Source: Actinomycetota bacterium (GTDB taxonomy: Bacteria > Actinomycetota > Thermoleophilia > Gaiellales > Gaiellaceae). Taken from it: a stretch of 6,769 nt of DNA. The stretch covers positions 1 to 6,769 of the forward strand of contig JAFALP010000122.1 of assembly GCA_019234175.1 (NCBI GenBank), written 5' to 3'. Below, piece by piece: positions 1-6,412 of the stretch (the first letter of the stretch is position 1; each line of letters starts with the position of its first letter). Under the pieces are notes generated by a model. It worked only from the letters and a program-made list of their open reading frames with translations, had not been told where the DNA came from and searched no databases. Position numbers and translations under genes: made by a program.

Positions 1-3000
1 TGTTCGGCGATGACGGGATCGTGGAGCCGGGCCTGACCGAGACGCAGGATCCGACGGTGGTCGGTGGCGACACGATCTCGGCCGGGAAGGGCAACGACTT
101 GATCTTCGGTGGGCCGGGTGTGGATGGGATCACGGCCGGCGGCGGCAACGACACGATCTTCGGTGACGACGGCAGCGTGAACTCGGTGACGTCCGCGACG
201 CAGACGATCGATCCGGGTGTCGGTGACGTCGACACGATCCTGGCTGGGAACGGGAACGACCTGGTCTTCGGCGGGGCGGCCGGCGACTCCATCACCGCCG
301 GCGGCGGCAATGACATCGTCTTCGGCGACGACGGCATCGTCGCACCGAACCTCGTGAAGACGCTCGACGCGGGCGTCGGCGGCGCCGACACGATCCAGCT
401 CGGCAACGGCAACGACGAGGTCTTCGGCGGGACGGCCGGCGACACGATCACCGTCGGGAACGGCACCGACACCGTGTTCGGCGACGACGGCAGCATCACG
501 CCGGGGCTCGCCACCACCATCAGCGACAACGACGGCGGCAAGGACTCCATCACGTCCGGCAACGGCAATGACTTCCTCTTCGGCGGCCTCGGCAACGACA
601 CGATCGTCGACTCCGGCGGCCACAACGTCGTCTTCGGCGACAGCGGCAAGATCACGTGGAGCGGGGCGAACCTGACCGACATCGAGCCGCTCGACCCGAC
701 GCTCGGCGGCCCCGACTCGATCACGATCTCCGGCGCAGGCTCCAACTACGTCATCGGCGGCGCCGGCGGCGACACGATCAACACCGGCGCCAGCGACGAC
801 CTCATCTTCGGCGACTTCGGTCAGATCGCCGGGACGATCCCGCCGACGCTGCCGGTGCCGAGCGCGCCGACGACGTTCACGTACACGTCGGTCTTCGCCC
901 AGAACATGTACGGCGGCGGCAACGACACCATCAACGCCGGCGACGGCCGCAACATCGTCATCGGCGGCCAGGGCAACGACACCATCACGAGCGGAAGCGG
1001 CGACGACGACCTCATCGGCGGCAACAACGTCGCCGGCGGCCAGGACGGCAGCGACACGATCGACGGCGGCGCCGGAAACGACGTCATCTGCGGCGACAAC
1101 TGCTCGATCCTGCCCGAGCCGGCCGGCACGACCGATCCGATCGACCAGACGCTGACGGGCTCGACGATCTACACGACGACGCAGAACGCGGACGGCACGG
1201 TCACGATCACGCCGAACCTCGGCGGCGCGACGCTCGACCCGCGCGGCGCGCTGCAGCGCGCGATCGTCCTCTACGACTACGGCACGACCGATTCGACGCT
1301 CTACGGCAACGACTACCTCGCCGGCGGAGCGGGCGACGACATGATCTTCGGCGAGATGGGCAACGACGTCATCCAGGGCGACGGCTCGACCTCGATCAAC
1401 GTCGGCACCTACGCGAATCCGGGTCAGTCGGTCAATAGCCCGACCGACGGCAACGACTACATCGAGGGCGGCCCCGGCAACGACCTCATCTTCGGCGACG
1501 GCGGCCAGGACGACATCATCGGCGGCAGCTCCGGCCTCTTCCTCCCGGCCGGCTCGCCGCGGCCCGATGGCTCCGACGTCATCTTCGGTGGCGCGGGCAC
1601 GGAGATCTCACTCAACAACCCGGGCGACTCGGGCGCGAACGCGCACTCGAGCGACGCGGACGTCATCCTCGGCGACAACGGCGACATCTACGACCTCGTC
1701 GGCAGCGGCGGCAACTACCTGCACTACAGCTCCGACGACTACGCGGGCGAGGCCATCGGGATCATCCCGCGCGCCGTCGTGCTGCTCGACTACAGCCCGA
1801 CCGGCGACGCCAGCTACACGCAGTGCGACCCGACGAACCCGGCCAACTGCACCGTCCACGCGGGTACGAACACGAACATCGGCGGCGCCGACGTCATCCA
1901 CGGCGAGGGCGGCAACGACGTCATCTACGGCGAGACCGGCGACGACCAGCTCTTCGGCGACGGCCAGGACGACGTCATGTACGGCAACTCCGGCAACGAC
2001 TTCATGGACGGCGGCACGGGCAACGACGGCATGCTCGGCGACGACGGCCTCATCGAGCCGAGCCGCAACGGCATCGCGGAGCCGCTCTTCAACCTGCCGG
2101 CGACCACGCAGGTCACGCTCGGCACGGGCGATGGGGACGAGGACGACATCGTCACCACCGTCGACGTCTACGACACGCAGCGGTACACCGCGATCCTCAC
2201 CACCCCGCTGGTCGGCGGCAACGACATCATGTTCGGCGGCCTCGGCAACGACTCGATGCACGGCGGCGCCGGCGACGACGCCATGTCGGGTGCAGCGCCG
2301 CTGGCCTACTACTACGGCAACGGCCTCAACCCGCTCGGGATCATCGACTCGATTTACACGCCGGGCAACGTCCTCGGGTTCAACCCGGCGACCGGCATCT
2401 TCGCCTACTACAACCCGTCCGATCCGTACTCGAAGATCATGGTGCCGACGAGCCACGGCCTGGTGGACTTCCTGCTCAACTTCGTCTCCACCGTCGACGA
2501 CGGCTCCGACGCCATCTTCGGCGACGACGGCAACGACTGGATCGTCGGCGGCACGAACTCCGACTACATGTTCGGCGGCTTCGGCAACGACCTGCTGCAG
2601 GCCGACGACAACCTCGACTCGACGCTCGTGACCCAGACCGTGACGTACGCGAGCCTGTGCACGCTCGCCCAGCAGTACGCGGCCTCCGGCTCGCAGCCGA
2701 ACCAGGCGAACAACGTCTGCAACGAGCTCGTGTCCGCGCAGCAGGCGCAGTCGCAGGGCCACACGAGCGACATGCTCAACCACCTCGTGAACTTCGAGAA
2801 CATGATCCTCGACGATCCGGGCCCGCCCGTCGGCGTCTTCACCGGCGACGAGGCGGCGACGCTGCTCAACCTCGTGCAGGCGCTCATGGGCACGAGCCCG
2901 CTCGCGAACAACATCCCGGATCCGCGCTCGAGCGGCCCGAGCAACGCCGACTTCGCGTACGGCGGCGCCGGCACCGACATCCTCATCGGCAACACCAGCG

Positions 3001-4688
3001 CGGACACGCTCATCGACTGGAACCAGCCGAACGACGCGGTGTTCGTCCTTCCGTTCCAGGGCAACGGCCATCCGAACACGGTCATCCACGACCCGAACCC
3101 GAACAACGCACAGGTCGTCCTCGACATCGCGCTCGCGCTCGGCGACGACCCGCTGACGACGGGCGATCCGGCCCGCGACGGCGAGCCCTACGGCGAGCTC
3201 GGCATGGTCGAGCCCGGCGACGCCCTCTGGCCGTCGCCGCCGAACGGCCCGGGCCCGTCGCTCGGCCAGCGGCTGCAGCAGGCGCTCCCGGCCCTGGAGA
3301 CGCATCAGGACGAGGACACGAGCGAGACGCTGCCCGCCGTCCAGCTGACCCCGGCGCTCCAGCTCACTGGCCCGAACCTCGGCGTGCCCGGCGTCGACCA
3401 GTACGACCAGGCGCTCATCAACCGGATCGCGATCCTCGGCCGGCTCACCCCGTCCGACGTCGCGTGGGTCGTGAACAACATCGACATCCCTCAGCCGGGG
3501 CACCCCGAGATCGGGCAGCTCCTCGCGAAGGGCCTCGTCATCTGGTCGAACGGCAGCCTCGTCGCGAGTCCGGCGCTGCAGTACGACCTCGGCCTGGCTG
3601 ACGCACCCGTCATCTCGAACGTGACGATGAGCTCGACGCCGACGACGGGCATGACGGTGTCCGGAACGGGCGACGCCGGCGACACGATCACCATCTACGA
3701 CGGCTCGACGGTCGTCGGACACGCGACTGTCGGCGCCAATGACACGTGGACGACGACGCTCTACCTGCCGGTCGGCCAGTACGAGCTCTTCGCGACGCAG
3801 ACGGTGAACCTGCCGCCCAACGCCGGCCTGACGAGCGCGCTCAGCCACGACGTCGACAACGTCATGGTCGTCCCCGACGCGCCGGTCGTCGTCGGCGCGG
3901 TGACCGCGACGGGCGGCGTGAAGGTCAGCGGCACCGGCGCCGCCGGCGACGTGGTCACGCTGTACGACAACGGCCACCAGGTCGGCACCGCGACTGTCGC
4001 CTCGAACGGCACCTGGACGCTGACGCTGTCGCTCCAGAGCGGCATCCACGGCCTGACCGCGTCGCAGGTCGCGCCCGGCAACTTCAAGAGCGCCACCGGC
4101 AACGCGCTCGCGATCACCACGTCGGGCACGACGGTCTCCGGCTACGCCGCGCCGGGCGCGCCGACGATCTCCTCGGTGACGCCGCCGCAGCCGACGAGTG
4201 GCAACACGAACGTGACGGTCACCGGCACCGGCATCGCCAACGACACCGTCGTCGTCTACGACAACGGCGTCTGCGTCGGCCAGACGAGGGTGGCGAGCAA
4301 CGGGACCTGGAGCCTCAACGTCAACCTCGCGGTCGGCCGGCACGCGCTGACGGCCTCGCAGTACCTCGTCGCCGGGCTCCCGGGCGCGTCCACCGCGGCA
4401 TGGAACGTCACCGTCTACGCGCCGACGCCGCAGCCCGCCGTGTACCAGCCGAGCTTCGTCACCGCGGGCCATGCGTTCACCCTCGTCGGCAGCGGCGTCG
4501 CGGGCGACACGATCCTGGTCTACGACGGGACGACCTACCTCGGGACGACCACCGTCGGCGCGAACGGCGTGTGGTCGCTCTCCAACGTGACGCTCGCCTC
4601 CGGCAAGCACACGCTCACCGCCACCCAGACCGACCCGGCGTCGCACCTGGTGAGCAACGGCTCGCAGAGCGTCCAGCTGAGCCTCTAG
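1..4688 (+). CDS. Giant RTX-type calcium-binding repeat protein with C-terminal Ig-like domains (5' end outside window)
   Basis: This is a very large extracellular protein of the hemolysin-type calcium-binding (RTX) class, probably a surface or matrix structural protein or adhesin. No enzymatic domain is visible in the 1561 residues present. The frame is open from the first bases: codons 3-20 read FGDDGI, the opening of the same repeat that recurs at 159, 321 and 477, so the GTG at 21 is internal and the true start is upstream. In order it holds about 52-residue repeat units (residues 1-268), interrupted GGxGxDxhx nonapeptide patches (about 434-870), a Gln/Cys-containing insert (about 880-940), a block with LIDW and GEPYGELG (about 986-1070), an unassigned linker, and four Ig-like domains (1201-1561). 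In this family the nonapeptides bind Ca2+ and fold as a beta-roll outside the cell. No C-terminal LPXTG, membrane helix or type I secretion tail is seen. A signal peptide would lie off-window. Host surface role is inference. Confidence 0.9.
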   Translation, partial: FGDDGIVEPGLTETQDPTVVGGDTISAGKGNDLIFGGPGVDGITAGGGNDTIFGDDGSVNSVTSATQTIDPGVGDVDTILAGNGNDLVFGGAAGDSITAGGGNDIVFGDDGIVAPNLVKTLDAGVGGADTIQLGNGNDEVFGGTAGDTITVGNGTDTVFGDDGSITPGLATTISDNDGGKDSITSGNGNDFLFGGLGNDTIVDSGGHNVVFGDSGKITWSGANLTDIEPLDPTLGGPDSITISGAGSNYVIGGAGGDTINTGASDDLIFGDFGQIAGTIPPTLPVPSAPTTFTYTSVFAQNMYGGGNDTINAGDGRNIVIGGQGNDTITSGSGDDDLIGGNNVAGGQDGSDTIDGGAGNDVICGDNCSILPEPAGTTDPIDQTLTGSTIYTTTQNADGTVTITPNLGGATLDPRGALQRAIVLYDYGTTDSTLYGNDYLAGGAGDDMIFGEMGNDVIQGDGSTSINVGTYANPGQSVNSPTDGNDYIEGGPGNDLIFGDGGQDDIIGGSSGLFLPAGSPRPDGSDVIFGGAGTEISLNNPGDSGANAHSSDADVILGDNGDIYDLVGSGGNYLHYSSDDYAGEAIGIIPRAVVLLDYSPTGDASYTQCDPTNPANCTVHAGTNTNIGGADVIHGEGGNDVIYGETGDDQLFGDGQDDVMYGNSGNDFMDGGTGNDGMLGDDGLIEPSRNGIAEPLFNLPATTQVTLGTGDGDEDDIVTTVDVYDTQRYTAILTTPLVGGNDIMFGGLGNDSMHGGAGDDAMSGAAPLAYYYGNGLNPLGIIDSIYTPGNVLGFNPATGIFAYYNPSDPYSKIMVPTSHGLVDFLLNFVSTVDDGSDAIFGDDGNDWIVGGTNSDYMFGGFGNDLLQADDNLDSTLVTQTVTYASLCTLAQQYAASGSQPNQANNVCNELVSAQQAQSQGHTSDMLNHLVNFENMILDDPGPPVGVFTGDEAATLLNLVQALMGTSPLANNIPDPRSSGPSNADFAYGGAGTDILIGNTSADTLIDWNQPNDAVFVLPFQGNGHPNTVIHDPNPNNAQVVLDIALALGDDPLTTGDPARDGEPYGELGMVEPGDALWPSPPNGPGPSLGQRLQQALPALETHQDEDTSETLPAVQLTPALQLTGPNLGVPGVDQYDQALINRIAILGRLTPSDVAWVVNNIDIPQPGHPEIGQLLAKGLVIWSNGSLVASPALQYDLGLADAPVISNVTMSSTPTTGMTVSGTGDAGDTITIYDGSTVVGHATVGANDTWTTTLYLPVGQYELFATQTVNLPPNAGLTSALSHDVDNVMVVPDAPVVVGAVTATGGVKVSGTGAAGDVVTLYDNGHQVGTATVASNGTWTLTLSLQSGIHGLTASQVAPGNFKSATGNALAITTSGTTVSGYAAPGAPTISSVTPPQPTSGNTNVTVTGTGIANDTVVVYDNGVCVGQTRVASNGTWSLNVNLAVGRHALTASQYLVAGLPGASTAAWNVTVYAPTPQPAVYQPSFVTAGHAFTLVGSGVAGDTILVYDGTTYLGTTTVGANGVWSLSNVTLASGKHTLTATQTDPASHLVSNGSQSVQLSL
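3..806 (+). repeat. Five tandem ~52-residue RTX super-repeats
   Basis: Five in-frame units each open with FGD(D/S)G and start at 3, 159, 321, 477 and 633, with lengths of 52, 54, 52, 52 and 58 codons. Each unit has three parts: the FGDDG opening, a variable loop of roughly 15-20 residues ending in (D/G)xDTI or DSI, and then two nonapeptides of the GNGNDLVFGG and GGGNDTI kind. A sixth, degenerate unit opens with FGDFG at 807 and runs to about 1016 with a longer Pro/Thr-rich loop. The periodicity is higher-order, in that loops and nonapeptide pairs repeat together. This points to duplication of whole 52-residue modules and not of single nonapeptides. The array continues off the 5' edge. Confidence 0.85.
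1302..2610 (+). repeat. Calcium nonapeptide patches separated by non-repetitive inserts
   Basis: Short runs of GGxGNDxhxG-type nonapeptides occur at about 1302-1389, 1449-1524, 1569-1602, 1884-2055, 2211-2289 and 2499-2610. Between them lie unique inserts of about 15-75 residues. Two of these inserts share an RAxVLxDY motif (from 1257 and from 1770), and another carries an aromatic, Asn/Pro-rich stretch (about 2295-2490). The longest patch (1884-2055) has the clearest repeat rhythm. By family knowledge such patches form calcium-bound beta-rolls. The inserts presumably protrude as loops or small domains, which is inference. Confidence 0.8.
2958..3212 (+). other. Conserved-looking block closing the RTX array (LIDW ... 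GEPYGELG)
   Basis: After a last nonapeptide (YGGAGTDILIGNTSADT) the protein reads LIDW (3009-3020), then a segment with VLPFQGNG, and ends near RDGEPYGELGMV. From memory, many large actinobacterial RTX proteins end their arrays with a similar order of motifs: a D-x-LIDW, a VPF segment, then a GEP-GELG motif. I therefore read this as a capping module of that protein family. Its function is not known to me and the resemblance has not been computed. Confidence 0.55.
3603..4685 (+). repeat. Four tandem bacterial Ig-like domains
   Basis: Four consecutive domains start at 3603, 3879, 4158 and 4437 (92, 93, 93 and 83 residues). Each opens with APxI/APxV or an equivalent and shares a core of VSGTG-AGD-xxxxYD, a short VG/LG turn, an N(G/D)xW motif, and LxxGxHxLTAxQ. 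This pattern fits the bacterial Ig-like beta-sandwich repeats used as stalks or spacers in surface proteins. The last domain is shorter because it ends directly at the stop codon. The first two share the DNA word GCGACTGTCG at matching places, which fits internal duplication. The third contains the only cysteine of this region (4272-4274). Confidence 0.85.
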
Positions 4689-4694
4689 CCGCAC

Positions 4695-4700
4695 TAGACT
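4695..4700 (+). promoter_or_regulatory. Candidate -10 box (TAGACT) for a nearly leaderless gdhA transcript
   Basis: TAGACT matches the TANNNT -10 pattern common in actinobacteria and ends 9 nt before the TTG start at 4710. That would place transcription initiation at or a few bases before the start codon. No Shine-Dalgarno-like purine run exists between the RTX stop (4688) and 4710, which fits leaderless translation. There is no good -35 at the expected distance (4672-4677 reads TCCAGC), so this is suggestive only. Read-through from the RTX gene is also possible. Confidence 0.4.
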
Positions 4701-4709
4701 GCTCTCGCT

Positions 4710-5996
4710 TTGGCCCGTGTCGAGGCATCGTCGCTCGAGGAGCCCCTCGAGTGGGACACCCCGCTCTTCCTCATGGCTCGCGCGCAGTTCGAGCAGGCGC
4801 TGCCGTACGCGGACGTCTCGCCCATGGTGGCCGAGCGTCTCAGCTTCCCCGAGCGCGCCCTGATCATGAGCGTCCCGCTGCGTCGGGACGACGGCCGCTG
4901 GCAGATCTTCCCCGGGTACCGCGTCCAGCACTCGACCGTGCTCGGGCCGACGAAGGGAGGGGTGCGATACGACCCCGAGGTCTCGCTCGGGGAATGTGCC
5001 GCTCTCGCGTCGTGGATGACCTGGAAGTGCGCGCTGCTCCGTCTGCCCTACGGCGGCGCCAAGGGCGGCGTGCGCTGCGACGCGCACGCGCTGTCGCCGC
5101 ACGAGCTCGAGCGGCTGACGCGCCGGTTCACGTCGGAGCTGTTCGCCGCCATCGGGCCGCAGGAGGACATTCCCGCGCCCGACATGGCGACGAACGAGCA
5201 GACGATGGCCTGGATGATGGACACGTACTCGACGCAGAAGGGCTATGCCGTCCCCGAGGTCGTCACCGGGAAGCCGATCTCGATCGGCGGTTCCGTCTTC
5301 CGCCGCGAGGCGACAGGCGCCGGCGTGGTCATGTGCGCGGAGCACTCGTGCGAGCGTCTCGGCATGCCTCTCGCCGAGCAGCGCTGCGTCGTGCAGGGCT
5401 TCGGCAACGTCGGCGGCGTGGCCGCGACGGAGCTGCACGCGCACGGCGCCACGGTCCTTGCGGTCTCCGACATCTCCGGCGGCGTGTACTCGCCCGACGG
5501 CCTGGACATCCCCGAGCTGCATGCGTACGTCGCCGAGAACGGATCGCTCGCGGGCTACGACCGCTGCACGCGGATCACGAACGAGGAGCTGCTCGAGCTC
5601 CCCTGCGACGTGCTCGTGGTCGCCGCGCGGGAGGACCAGATCACCGGCGCGAACGCCGGCCGCCTGAGCACGCGGCTCGTCGTCGAGGGCGCCAACGGCC
5701 CGACGACGCTCGAGGCGGACGCGATCCTCGCGGAACGCGGCATCCCCGTCGTCCCCGACATCCTCGCGAACGCCGGCGGCGTCACCGTGTCGTATTTCGA
5801 GTGGGTCCAGGACCTCGGACGGCTCTTCTGGGACCGCGACGAGATCCGCATCAAGCTCGCGGACAAGATGTCCGACGCCTTCGGCCGCGTGTGGTCTGTG
5901 GCGGAGGAGAAGTCGATTACCTTCCGCCAGGCGGCGATGGTGGCGGCGATCCGCGAGGTCGCAGGCGCGCTCGAGTCGCGTGGGATCTATCCGTGA
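4710..5996 (+). CDS. gdhA: Glutamate dehydrogenase (Glu/Leu/Phe/Val dehydrogenase family)
   Basis: This 428-residue cytoplasmic enzyme interconverts glutamate with 2-oxoglutarate plus ammonia, linking nitrogen and carbon metabolism; the family's usual form is a hexamer. Visible motifs are GPTKGG with K82, MTWKCA with K106, PYGGAKGG with K118 (catalytic lysine) and PAPD with D158. The 24-, 12- and 40-residue spacings are the same as in the well-studied clostridial enzyme (K89, K113, K125, D165). K82 and the serine of NAGGVTVSYFEW (S361) favour glutamate over leucine or valine as substrate. The nucleotide fold has GFGNVG at 230-235, and D254 at the end of the next strand suggests NAD preference (inference). 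TTG at 4710 is the only usable start before ATG 4773 because an in-frame TAG lies at 4695. The ATG would remove the PLEWDTPLFL segment, which resembles the family N-terminus. The stop overlaps the next gene. Odd point: the usual VPAA before the E-N-Q-I motif reads VVAAREDQI. Confidence 0.93.
   Translation: MARVEASSLEEPLEWDTPLFLMARAQFEQALPYADVSPMVAERLSFPERALIMSVPLRRDDGRWQIFPGYRVQHSTVLGPTKGGVRYDPEVSLGECAALASWMTWKCALLRLPYGGAKGGVRCDAHALSPHELERLTRRFTSELFAAIGPQEDIPAPDMATNEQTMAWMMDTYSTQKGYAVPEVVTGKPISIGGSVFRREATGAGVVMCAEHSCERLGMPLAEQRCVVQGFGNVGGVAATELHAHGATVLAVSDISGGVYSPDGLDIPELHAYVAENGSLAGYDRCTRITNEELLELPCDVLVVAAREDQITGANAGRLSTRLVVEGANGPTTLEADAILAERGIPVVPDILANAGGVTVSYFEWVQDLGRLFWDRDEIRIKLADKMSDAFGRVWSVAEEKSITFRQAAMVAAIREVAGALESRGIYP
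5982..5996 (+). promoter_or_regulatory. Start-stop overlap (GTGA) with weak ribosome site coupling gdhA to the CBS gene
   Basis: The GTG start of the CBS gene (5993-5995) overlaps the TGA stop of the dehydrogenase (5994-5996). A weak purine run, GGGA at 5982-5985, sits 7 nt upstream of the GTG and is the only Shine-Dalgarno-like element. This arrangement normally gives translational coupling by terminating ribosomes. It also decides the start of the small gene, whose reading frame is otherwise open far upstream by chance. Confidence 0.65.
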
Positions 5997-6403
5997 GCGT
6001 CGTCCGCGACGCGATGGTGCCGGAGCCGACGACGCTGTCGGCGCGCGCGAGCGCGCAGGACGCCGGCCGTCTCTTCGAGGAGAGCCCGGAGATGCGCGCG
6101 GTCTTCGTCTCGGCGGAGGACGGCACGCTCGTCGGCGTGATCACGCGCAAGACGCTCGTGAACCGCGTCGTCGCCGGCGGCCTCGACCCGCGTGAGGTGC
6201 CGCTCGGCGACATCGCCGAGCCGCCGAACTACACGCTCGATGCCGCGCTGCCGCTCGACGAGGGATTCCGCCTGCTGGAGGAGCTCGACCTCGAGCGTGT
6301 GCCGGTGGTCGAGAACGGCCGGCTCGTCGGCGTGCTCTCCCGCGCCGTCGTCCAGCGCCGGCTGGCCGAGGACGAGCCGCCGGCCGTCGACCTCGTCAGC
6401 TAG
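5993..6403 (+). CDS. Small two-CBS-domain protein
   Basis: This 136-residue stand-alone protein is a tandem CBS (cystathionine beta-synthase) pair, a cytoplasmic ligand-sensing module that in other proteins binds adenine nucleotides and controls a partner. CBS1 spans about residues 3-60 (VRDAMVPEPTTLSA, then VGVITRKTL). CBS2 spans about 70-125 (LGDIAEPPNYTL, then VPVVENGRLVGVLSR). No catalytic, DNA-binding or membrane segment is attached. The start at GTG 5993 is chosen because it overlaps the dehydrogenase stop and leaves only four residues before the first CBS motif. Both domains lack the Asp that usually follows G-h-h-(S/T)-x-x and holds the ribose: the positions are T54 and V119. The context suggests a regulator or partner of the dehydrogenase, but nothing in the sequence proves it. 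The assignment to the CBS family is secure; the role is not. Confidence 0.88.
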   Translation: MSVVRDAMVPEPTTLSARASAQDAGRLFEESPEMRAVFVSAEDGTLVGVITRKTLVNRVVAGGLDPREVPLGDIAEPPNYTLDAALPLDEGFRLLEELDLERVPVVENGRLVGVLSRAVVQRRLAEDEPPAVDLVS

Positions 6404-6412
6404 AGCGAACGG

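Noticed and set aside
21..23. GTG as the start codon of the RTX gene
   Set aside because: The codons before it continue the FGDDG repeat in frame with no stop, and no ribosome site is present.
3..1016. CRISPR-like or tandem DNA repeat array
   Set aside because: The periodicity is in the protein (RTX units of about 156 bp with diverged codons). There are no identical short repeats with unique spacers.
656..1438. Arg/His-rich plus-strand open frame inside the RTX gene, and similar ones at 1567-2631 and 1823-3601
   Set aside because: They are frame-shifted readings of the glycine/aspartate repeat codons, giving low-complexity Arg, His, Thr or Ser strings without start signals.
1608..5522. A 1304-codon open frame on the minus strand opposite the RTX and dehydrogenase genes
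   Set aside because: Its translation is an Arg/Val/Ala/His-rich string with no recognisable domain. It is the mirror of a plus strand with strong G/C third positions, and it crosses two well-supported plus-strand genes.
3746..5992. Long N-terminal extension of the CBS reading frame, suggesting a giant fusion
   Set aside because: The frame stays open by base composition only. The upstream translation is Arg/Ala/Gly-rich noise overlapping real genes, and the GTG at 5993 with the GTGA overlap is a natural start.
4710..5996. Leucine, valine or phenylalanine dehydrogenase
   Set aside because: The substrate side-chain lysine (K82 in GPTKGG) and the serine in VSYFEW are those of glutamate enzymes. 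Leucine-type enzymes usually have a hydrophobic residue in place of the lysine.
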